Source of the DNA: Bradyrhizobium sp. 4
GTDB lineage: Bacteria > Pseudomonadota > Alphaproteobacteria > Rhizobiales > Xanthobacteraceae
NCBI RefSeq assembly: GCF_023100905.1
Contig: NZ_CP064686.1
Location: 6,882,001-6,946,000 of the forward strand
DNA length: 64,000 nt
Reading direction: 5' to 3'
In this document: one piece after another, positions 1-6,464 of the stretch
How positions within the stretch are numbered: the first letter of the stretch is position 1
How the letters are laid out: each line of letters opens with the position of its first letter
Translations under genes and position numbers: made by a program
Notes under the pieces: model-generated
The model's database searches: none
Seen by the model: only the letters and a program-made list of their open reading frames with translations
Told to the model about the DNA's origin: nothing

Positions 1-7
1 ATACGCC

Positions 8-790
8 GTGACGGTGATCGATTTCTCCGCCTTCATCGGACGGCTCGCCACCGCCTCCGGCGAAACCATCCTGCCGTTCTTCCGCACCTCGCTGTCGATC
101 GAGGACAAGAGCAAGACCAAGGATTTCGACCCCGTAACCGAGGCCGACCGCGCCGCGGAGGCGGTGATGCGGCGTCTGATCAAGGCCAACTTTCCCCAGC
201 ACGGCATCGTCGGCGAGGAATTCGGCAACGAGCGCGAGGATTCGGATTACGTCTGGGTGCTCGACCCCATCGACGGCACCAAATCCTTCATCGGCGGCTT
301 TCCGATCTGGGGCACGCTGATCGCGCTCCTGCACAAGGGCACGCCGGTCTACGGCATGATGCACCAGCCCTTCATCGGCGAACGCTTTTCCGGCGACAGC
401 GGCTCGGCTCATTATAATGGCCCCTCCGGCGAGCGCCGGCTCCAGGTCCGGCGCTGTGCTTCGCTGTCGGAGGCGACGACCTACACCACCAGCCCGCTGC
501 TGATGAACGAGCGCGACCGCGCCATCTTCGGCCGCATCGAGAAGGGCGCGCGGCTGTCGCGCTATGGCGGCGACTGCTACTCCTATTGCATGCTGGCGGC
601 GGGTCACGTCGATCTCGTGGTCGAGACCGAGCTGAAGCCTTACGACATTGCAGCCCTGATTCCGATCGTGACCGGCGCCGGCGGCGTCGTCACCACCTGG
701 GAAGGCAAGCCGGCGCAGGGCGGCGGCCGCATCGTCGCGGCCGGCGACGCCAGGGTTCACGAAGAAGCACTGAAACTGCTCAACGGATAG
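8..790 (+). CDS. hisN: Histidinol-phosphatase, inositol monophosphatase family
   Basis: Predicted Mg-dependent phosphatase of the inositol monophosphatase fold; the HisN type hydrolyses L-histidinol phosphate in histidine biosynthesis in the cytoplasm. The 260-residue product has the family metal-site motifs in order: DPVTEADRAAE (about 41-51), GEEFG (69-73), DPIDGTKSF (86-94), and a C-terminal YGGDCYSY segment corresponding to the second Asp site. The length is typical of the family. The first in-frame start visible is GTG at position 8; the window opens only 7 bases earlier and that short stretch is also open in frame, so the real start could lie outside the window. It could also be a general inositol-phosphatase-like enzyme (SuhB/CysQ relatives), but the overall sequence fits HisN best. 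Confidence 0.8.
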   Translation: MTVIDFSAFIGRLATASGETILPFFRTSLSIEDKSKTKDFDPVTEADRAAEAVMRRLIKANFPQHGIVGEEFGNEREDSDYVWVLDPIDGTKSFIGGFPIWGTLIALLHKGTPVYGMMHQPFIGERFSGDSGSAHYNGPSGERRLQVRRCASLSEATTYTTSPLLMNERDRAIFGRIEKGARLSRYGGDCYSYCMLAAGHVDLVVETELKPYDIAALIPIVTGAGGVVTTWEGKPAQGGGRIVAAGDARVHEEALKLLNG

Positions 791-804
791 GCGATTTATT
801 GTTT

Positions 805-851
805 GCGCATGATCCTCTCGGAAAACCGCTGCACACTTTTCCGGATCATGC
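805..851. repeat. Short palindromic intergenic repeat, GCGCATGATCC family
   Basis: Arms GCGCATGATCC (805-815) and GGATCATGC (843-851) flank a core containing GGAAAACCG and CACTTTTCC that can also pair. The same layout recurs at 24693-24741. It separates hisN from the TctC-type gene and partly overlaps the longer reading frame upstream of the chosen TctC start. Confidence 0.75.
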
Positions 852-865
852 TTCAGGGAGCCTGC

Positions 866-1831
866 ATGACCAACCGGCGTACGCTCCTTCTCGCGGCCTT
901 GCTTCTGTTTCCGACCCTGGCCTGCGCCCAGAATTTCCCGGCCAAGCCAATCAAGCTGATCGTGCCGTTCCCGGCCGGCGGCCCCAACGACATCATCGCG
1001 CGGGTGATCGGCCAGCGCATGTCGGAGCTGTCAGGGCAGCCGGTGCTGATCGACAATCGCGGCGGCCAGGGCGGCGTGCTTGGTACTGACGCGGTCGCCA
1101 AGAGCGCACCTGACGGCTATACCATCGCGATCTCCTCGGCCGGCGCGCTCGCCATCAGCCCGAGCATGGAGCGGGTCGCCTACGATACGCTCAATGACCT
1201 CACGCCGGTGACGCTGGTCGCAACCGTGCCGGAAATGTTGGTGGTGGCGACCAATGTGCCCGCAAAGGACATCGGCGAATTGATCGCGCTCGCCAAGGCG
1301 CAGCCGGGAAAACTCAACTTCGCCTCCTCCGGCCCCGGCAGCCTGCCGCATCTCGCCGGTGAATTGTTCAAGCTGACGGCCAAAATCGACATCGTGCACG
1401 TGCCCTATCGCGGCGCGGCGCCGGCCGTGAACGATCTGCTGGGCCAGCAGGTGCAGATGACGTTCCTGGACCTCCCCGTGCTGCTGCCGCAGGTCAAGGC
1501 GGGCGCCCTGCGACCGATCGCAGTTGGCTCCGCCGAGCGTTCGCCGACCGCGCCTGATGTGCCGACCACCGCGGAAGCCGGCTTTGCCGATCTGCGCATC
1601 GAGAACTGGTACGGCATGGTCGCGCCGAAGGGCACGCCGAAGGAGATCGTCGCCGCGCTGCATGGTCTGGCCACGAAGGCGATGGCGGATCCCGCGGTGA
1701 AGGAAAAGCTTGCCGCCCAGGGCGCCACCCTGGTCGGCGATGAGCCGGAGCATTTTCGCACATTCATCGCAGACGAGACCAAGAAATGGGCGAAGGTGAT
1801 CAAGGACGCTGGCGTGGAGACGGCGAAGTAA
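866..1831 (+). CDS. Tripartite tricarboxylate transporter substrate-binding protein (TctC/Bug family)
   Basis: Periplasmic solute receptor of the Bug/TctC family, which captures carboxylates or similar small acids for a TTT-type transporter. The chosen ATG at 866 is preceded by CAGGGAG and gives 321 residues that open with a signal peptide (MTNRRTLLLAALLLFP, cleavage near CAQ). Mature family signatures are visible: FPAKPIKLIVPFPAGG at the mature N-terminus, LIDNRGGQGG, HVPYRGAAPA and the closing ETKKWAKVIKDAG. A longer reading frame from 803 would add 21 residues from the palindromic repeat and is less likely. No TctA/TctB membrane genes lie nearby, which is common for the many orphan Bug receptors in beta- and alphaproteobacteria. 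The ligand cannot be told from sequence. Confidence 0.88.
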   Translation: MTNRRTLLLAALLLFPTLACAQNFPAKPIKLIVPFPAGGPNDIIARVIGQRMSELSGQPVLIDNRGGQGGVLGTDAVAKSAPDGYTIAISSAGALAISPSMERVAYDTLNDLTPVTLVATVPEMLVVATNVPAKDIGELIALAKAQPGKLNFASSGPGSLPHLAGELFKLTAKIDIVHVPYRGAAPAVNDLLGQQVQMTFLDLPVLLPQVKAGALRPIAVGSAERSPTAPDVPTTAEAGFADLRIENWYGMVAPKGTPKEIVAALHGLATKAMADPAVKEKLAAQGATLVGDEPEHFRTFIADETKKWAKVIKDAGVETAK

Positions 1832-1873
1832 CTGTGTCTTGCCCCTCCTGAAGGGGCGGGGAAATCTTGGAGC

Positions 1874-2764
1874 TCACACCGCCGCAGCCCGCAAATGCTC
1901 CACCAGCATCTTGGCCGGGCGCGGTAGCGTCTTGAAGCTTCGCGCGCAGATCACGAGTTTGCGGTTGGCCCAGCTATCGCGCAGGCGGACCATGGCGAGC
2001 GGCATCAGTTTTGCGCAGCGGCGGGCCGCGGCTTCGGGCACCAGCGCGACGCCCACATCGGCGGCGACCATCTGGCAGATCGCGTCGAAGTCGCGCAGGC
2101 GCGCGCGGTAATGCGGCCGCATGCCGAGCCGGGCGGCGTGCTTCGAAATATGCACCTGAAGCGCGGTGGCGCTGGTCAGCCCGACGAACTCGCAAGCACC
2201 CGCCTCCTGGAAATCGATCGCGCGGCGGCCCGCGAACGGGCCGCGCCTGGACGTCACCAGCGTCAGGCGATCCTCGCTGAAGGCGAATCGCTCGATATGA
2301 TCGGGCAGCGCGTGCTCGGCGGCAAAGCCGAGATCGGCCGCGCCCGCAGTGATCGCGGCCGCGATGTCAGTGCTCTCGCGCTCCTCGATGTCGATGGCGA
2401 CGTCGCGGTGCTCGCGCAGGAAGCCGGCAAGCGCCTTCGGCAGATGCTCCGAGAGGCCGGAGGTATTGGCGAGGAAATGCACGCTCGCGCGCACGCCGCT
2501 GGCAAAGCCGGCGAGATCGCCGCGCATGGCGTCGATCTGGTGGATGACGAGACGGGCGTGATCGAGCAGGCTCTCGCCGGCCGCGGTCAATTCGACGCCG
2601 CGGCGCCCGCGCTTCAGCAGCGCGACGCCGAGTGCATCCTCCAGCCCCTTGATGCGCGCGCTGGCGGAGGCCAGGGCCAGATGCGACCGCTCCGCGCCGC
2701 GGGTGATGCTGCGCTGGTCGGCGACCGCGATGAACAGATGGAGGTCGACGAGGTCGAAGCGCAT
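1874..2764 (-). CDS. LysR-family transcriptional regulator
   Basis: Predicted DNA-binding regulator of 296 residues, normal for the family. The N-terminal winged helix-turn-helix is clear (DLHLFIAVADQRSITRGAE, with the recognition region around residues 20-55), followed by a periplasmic-binding-protein-like effector domain from about residue 90. It is transcribed divergently from the TauE/SafE-type permease at 2855; the 90-bp gap between them holds an inverted repeat with a T-N11-A core. This arrangement suggests that it controls the permease and itself in response to the transported anion or a related metabolite. The effector is unknown. Confidence 0.9.
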   Translation of the reverse strand: MRFDLVDLHLFIAVADQRSITRGAERSHLALASASARIKGLEDALGVALLKRGRRGVELTAAGESLLDHARLVIHQIDAMRGDLAGFASGVRASVHFLANTSGLSEHLPKALAGFLREHRDVAIDIEERESTDIAAAITAGAADLGFAAEHALPDHIERFAFSEDRLTLVTSRRGPFAGRRAIDFQEAGACEFVGLTSATALQVHISKHAARLGMRPHYRARLRDFDAICQMVAADVGVALVPEAAARRCAKLMPLAMVRLRDSWANRKLVICARSFKTLPRPAKMLVEHLRAAAV

Positions 2765-2780
2765 CCCGGGGTCCCTTCAG

Positions 2781-2799
2781 CCTTCGTTCCAGACGAAGG
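2781..2799. promoter_or_regulatory. Candidate LysR operator between the divergent LysR and TauE genes
   Basis: A perfect 7-bp inverted repeat, CCTTCGT (2781-2787) and ACGAAGG (2793-2799), separated by 5 bp. It contains a T-N11-A core (T2784, A2796), the usual LysR-type recognition pattern. It lies 17 bp from the regulator start and 55 bp from the permease start. Confidence 0.55.
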
Positions 2800-2854
2800 T
2801 TTTCTCCGTAAGCTACAGATTGTGCCGAAGCGCGGCATCGGTCAATGTGCAGAT

Positions 2855-3607
2855 ATGATCGACCCGCTCCTCGTTCTCATCGCCGCCGTTTTCCTGATTG
2901 CCGGATTCGTCAAGGGCGTGGTCGGACTCGGCCTGCCGACGGTGTCCATGGGCCTGCTCGCGGTGAGCATGGCGCCAAGCCGCGCGATCGCCATCGTGAT
3001 CGTGCCCGCCATCCTCACCAACATTTGGCAGACTTTCGTCGGCCCCCATTTGCGCGATATCCTGATGCGGCTGTGGCCACTGATGATCGGCACCGTGATC
3101 GGGTGCTGGCTCAATGCCGGCGCGCTCACCGGTCCGCATGCGCGCTACGGCACGATCGTGCTCGGCATCCTGCTCGTCATCTACGCGATCATCGGGCTGA
3201 ACAAATTCCAGTTTCACGTGGCGCCAAAGAACGAGAAATGGGTCGGCGGCGTGGTCGGCTTGGTCACCGGCGTGATCTCGGCCTCGACCGGCGTGCAGGT
3301 GATCCCCTCGATGCCGTTCATGCAGGCGATCGGCATGGAGAAGGACGAGCTGGTGCAGGCGCTCGGCGTGTTTTTCACGACAGCGACACTGGCGCTCGCC
3401 TTCAACCTCACCGCGGGGGGATTGCTGACGCCGGCCAACGCGGTGCCGGGCGCCGTCGGCATGGCCTGCGCGTTTGCCGGCATGTATATCGGCCAAACGG
3501 TGCGGGCGCGAATGCCGGCGGAAGCGTTTCGCCGCTGGTTCCTGATCGCGATGATCCTGCTCGGCCTCTATATCGCCGGCAGCGCAGTGCTGAAGGAATT
3601 CGCGTAA
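2855..3607 (+). CDS. TauE/SafE family sulfite or organosulfonate exporter-type permease
   Basis: Integral membrane protein of 250 residues with about eight hydrophobic segments, of the TauE/SafE (DUF81) family, members of which export sulfite, sulfoacetate or similar anions. The start ATG at 2855 begins MIDPLLVLIAAVFLIAGFVK, the first membrane helix with the family G(F/A)xKGxxG pattern; the second family repeat appears near VGLVTGVISASTGVQVIPS. The open frame extends upstream to 2111 only because it runs antisense through the LysR gene. Divergence from a LysR regulator fits substrate-induced export. The substrate is not defined. Confidence 0.87.
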   Translation: MIDPLLVLIAAVFLIAGFVKGVVGLGLPTVSMGLLAVSMAPSRAIAIVIVPAILTNIWQTFVGPHLRDILMRLWPLMIGTVIGCWLNAGALTGPHARYGTIVLGILLVIYAIIGLNKFQFHVAPKNEKWVGGVVGLVTGVISASTGVQVIPSMPFMQAIGMEKDELVQALGVFFTTATLALAFNLTAGGLLTPANAVPGAVGMACAFAGMYIGQTVRARMPAEAFRRWFLIAMILLGLYIAGSAVLKEFA

Positions 3608-3613
3608 AGGACG

Positions 3614-4246
3614 TTACCGCGTCTCCAGCATGGCGACGCGGATGCCGAGATAGATGAAGAGGCCGCCGAGGGCACGGTTGACCCAGGCGACCGCGCCTTC
3701 GGAGCTCCGCAAGCGGTGGGCGGCCTTTGCCGCGAAAGCCGCCAGCACCAGGCACCACAGCGTTCCCGTGCAGATGAAGATCAGGCCGAGCGTCAGGAAG
3801 GCGAGCGGCTTGTGCGCCGAGTCGGCTGCAACGAATTGCGGCAGGAAGGCCAGGAAGAACAGCGCGACCTTGGGATTGAGCGCGTTGGTGAAGACGCCCT
3901 GGAGGAAAACCCGCCGCAGCGAGCTCTGCACCGGCTCGTCGATGGCCGAGGTCGGCACCGGGCGCGACCACAGCATCTGAAGCCCGGTCACGACGAGATA
4001 GGCCGCTCCGACCAGCTTCAGGATCGAGAACGCGGTCGACGAGGCCATCAGCAGGGCCGAAAGGCCGATTGCCGCGCCCGCGACGTGGAAAAAGCAGCCG
4101 CAACTGATGCCCATCGCGGCCGCGGCGCCACCTCGCCAGCCCAGCTGCATGCTGCGGCCGATCACATAGACCGTATCAGGCCCCGGCGTGATGTTGAGCA
4201 GCACGCCTGACAGGACGAAGAGCCAGATTTCGTGAATGCCCAGCAT
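3614..4246 (-). CDS. LysE-family amino-acid exporter
   Basis: Membrane exporter of the LysE/RhtB superfamily, about 210 residues with six hydrophobic segments. The diagnostic first-helix sequence LLNITPGPDTVYVIGRS is present near residues 17-33, and the mid-protein GVFTNALNPKVALFF motif is typical. I prefer the start at 4246 (MLGIHEIW); the frame extends eight residues further to 4270. It is convergent with the TauE-type gene, with six bases between the stops. The substrate (basic amino acid, homoserine or threonine) cannot be assigned. Confidence 0.9.
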   Translation of the reverse strand: MLGIHEIWLFVLSGVLLNITPGPDTVYVIGRSMQLGWRGGAAAAMGISCGCFFHVAGAAIGLSALLMASSTAFSILKLVGAAYLVVTGLQMLWSRPVPTSAIDEPVQSSLRRVFLQGVFTNALNPKVALFFLAFLPQFVAADSAHKPLAFLTLGLIFICTGTLWCLVLAAFAAKAAHRLRSSEGAVAWVNRALGGLFIYLGIRVAMLETR

Positions 4247-4458
4247 GTGTGACGTGCCTCCGTCGCCCAACCATGGCCCAAGAGGCCGGCTTAGTGGGTT
4301 CGCTCGTCCCCGTCCACTGCCGGGATTGCCGAGGATTTACCTCGAATTTGCAATGCGGTTCGTACTTTCGCTCAGCCTCATCTGCTCTATAAGGAACGGG
4401 TTCTTTGAACGCGGGATTCGAGGCGACTGCGACGCCGTGGCCGGTCCTCGATCTCTTC

Positions 4459-4480
4459 CAAGTCTCTTGCAAGTCTCTTG
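4459..4480 (+). repeat. Perfect tandem 11-bp duplication before the cyclase gene
   Basis: CAAGTCTCTTG occurs twice without a gap (4459-4469 and 4470-4480). Each unit is itself a small palindrome (CAAG-N3-CTTG). The array ends 12 bp before the cyclase ATG and so lies over its leader or ribosome-binding region. Confidence 0.7.
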
Positions 4481-4492
4481 GAGCTCCGGAAT

Positions 4493-6289
4493 ATGGAAAG
4501 ACGTCTGGCTGCCATTGTCTGCGCCGATGTCGCTGGCTATTCGCGCATGATGGGCACCGATGAGGCCGGCACCCATGCCGCCTTCAAGGCCCATCGCAGC
4601 GCGATCCACCCCATCATCCTCAATCACGGCGGCCGCGTCGTCAAAAACACCGGCGACGGCTTCCTGCTGGAATTCCCCTCGATCGTCGGCGCCACCGAGG
4701 CCGCGATCGCGATGCAGACGCTGATGGCGGAGCGCAATCACCATCTGCCCGCCGATCGCGCCATGCAATTCCGCCTCGGGATCCATATGGGTGACGTCAT
4801 CGCCGACGAGGACGAGGTCTTCGGTGACGATGTCAACATTGCCGTCCGCCTCGAAGCCGTGGCGAGCCCCGGCGGCTTCGCGATCTCGGCCAAGGCCTAC
4901 AAGGAGGCCGGCAAGCATCTCACCGTGCCGCTGGTCGATGCCGGCAACCACCGCTTCAAGAACATCAAGGATCCGATCGGGGTCTGGACTTGGACACCTG
5001 AGGGTGCACCGGCGCTTGCGCCCGCGCTGAGGGAGGCATCCGCCCTCTCGCAGCAGTACCGCACGGCGATCGTCGGCGTGCTGCCCTTTGCCAATCTCAG
5101 CGACGCACAGGACGAGTACTTCTCCGACGGCCTGACCGAGGATCTGATCCACGCGCTGTCGCTGCAATCCTTCTACCGCGTGCTGAGCCGCAACTCGACT
5201 TTCGTGTTCAAGGGCAACAACGTCAGCACCCGTCTGATCGCGCGGGAGATCGACGCTAGCTATCTGATCCAGGGTTCGGTGCGGCGTGCCGGAGCCAAGA
5301 TCCGCGTCACCGCCGAGCTGATCGCGCCGGAGACCGGCGAGCAGCTCTGGACTGGCCGCTACGACCGCGACATCGGCGATCTCTTCGCGATGCAGGACGA
5401 GATCACCACCAACCTGTCCGCCGCCATCGCCACCGAGATCGTCCGGGCCGAGGCCTCGGCGCCGGCGCGGCTCTCGACCGACGTCACCGCCTGGGACCGC
5501 TTCCTCAAAGGGCTGTCGCATTATTATCGGCAAACCAAGGAAGACCTGGCCATCGCCGTCGACCTGTTCCGGGAGGCCATCAGGCTCGAGCCCAAGCTGT
5601 CGATTGCGCACGCCTATCTCGCCACGATCCAGATCCAGAGCATCCAGTTCGGCTGGGTCAAGGGCACGCGCGAGATGTGGGCCGAGGCGATGAAGCTTGC
5701 CGAAACCAGCGTCCGGCTCGATCCGCGCTCGTCATTTGCGTTCTCGATCCTGTCCTGGACCCACGCGCTGGAGGGCCATTACGAGGCCGCGATGGACGCC
5801 GCCAAGCGCGCCGTCGCGCTCAACCCCTACGACAACGGCGCGCGCGGCGTGCTCGGCATCTGCCATTTCGCCATCGGCGAGCACAGCGAGGCGATCGAGC
5901 TGTTCTCGCTGGCCGCACAGCGCGACAACAGCGATCCGCGCTACCAATGGGCCGCGCTGAACGCCTTCAGCCATTATCTGCTGGGCCAATATGACGCGAC
6001 CCTGTCATGGGCTCGAGAACAGCTCTACATCAACCCGAACCATTTGCAGGCGCTGGCAATCCGCGCCGCGGCGCTGGCGCAATTGGGGCGTGGCGACGAG
6101 GCGGTCGAGGCGACCCGCGTGCTCATGGCTAACTACCCGACTCTCAATGTCGACCGCCATTTGCGCAATTTCCACTGGAAGCGGCCCGAGGACCTCGCCC
6201 ATTACCGCGCCGGACTCTTGAATGCGGGCGTACCGCTCGGCAAACTGACCCTGGTTTCGAGCGACGTCAAACGCGTCGCCGAATCCTGA
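4493..6289 (+). CDS. Class III adenylate cyclase with TolB-like and TPR regions
   Basis: Predicted cyclase that makes cAMP. The 598-residue product starts MERRLAAIVCADVAGYS at ATG 4493 (a TTG start 15 bp upstream is less likely). Residues 1-170 form the class III catalytic domain: metal-binding Asp12 and Asp55 (in NTGDGFLLEF), adenine-selecting Lys51 and Asp113 and the transition-state residues Asn115 and Arg119 in DDVNIAVRL. Residues about 185-320 are a TolB amino-terminal-like region (FSDGLTEDLIHALS, YLIQGSVRRAG). Residues about 330-560 carry TPR-type helices (YLATIQIQ, GICHFAIGEHSEAIELF, AALAQLGRGDEAVEA). No membrane segment is seen, so it should be cytoplasmic. Rhizobia carry many paralogues of this architecture; the signal sensed is unknown. 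Confidence 0.9.
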   Translation: MERRLAAIVCADVAGYSRMMGTDEAGTHAAFKAHRSAIHPIILNHGGRVVKNTGDGFLLEFPSIVGATEAAIAMQTLMAERNHHLPADRAMQFRLGIHMGDVIADEDEVFGDDVNIAVRLEAVASPGGFAISAKAYKEAGKHLTVPLVDAGNHRFKNIKDPIGVWTWTPEGAPALAPALREASALSQQYRTAIVGVLPFANLSDAQDEYFSDGLTEDLIHALSLQSFYRVLSRNSTFVFKGNNVSTRLIAREIDASYLIQGSVRRAGAKIRVTAELIAPETGEQLWTGRYDRDIGDLFAMQDEITTNLSAAIATEIVRAEASAPARLSTDVTAWDRFLKGLSHYYRQTKEDLAIAVDLFREAIRLEPKLSIAHAYLATIQIQSIQFGWVKGTREMWAEAMKLAETSVRLDPRSSFAFSILSWTHALEGHYEAAMDAAKRAVALNPYDNGARGVLGICHFAIGEHSEAIELFSLAAQRDNSDPRYQWAALNAFSHYLLGQYDATLSWAREQLYINPNHLQALAIRAAALAQLGRGDEAVEATRVLMANYPTLNVDRHLRNFHWKRPEDLAHYRAGLLNAGVPLGKLTLVSSDVKRVAES

Positions 6290-6464
6290 GGGCCAGCCGC
6301 GGCCACGCGGCAATGTCCCCTCCGCCTTTATTGACACGACAGTGAATTCAGCCACACTCCGCTACACGCTGAAGTAGTATAATGTGTTGTCGGTTTGTCA
6401 GGACTTTCCGCGCTCTATCGCCGCGTCTGTATTTCACGATTCGCCGTTTTCAGGATTTTGGGCC

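Noticed and set aside
1839..1870. GCCCCTCCTGAAGGGGCGGGG between the TctC and LysR genes as a terminator
   Set aside because: The short hairpin CCCCT-CCTGA-AGGGG has a stem of five bp and no T-run. It may be a fragment of an intergenic repeat, so it was left out of the feature list.
6331..6383. TTGACA (6331) and TATAAT (6378) as a promoter for the di-heme cytochrome
   Set aside because: The two elements are about 41 bp apart; they cannot form one sigma-70 promoter, though either could belong to a separate one.
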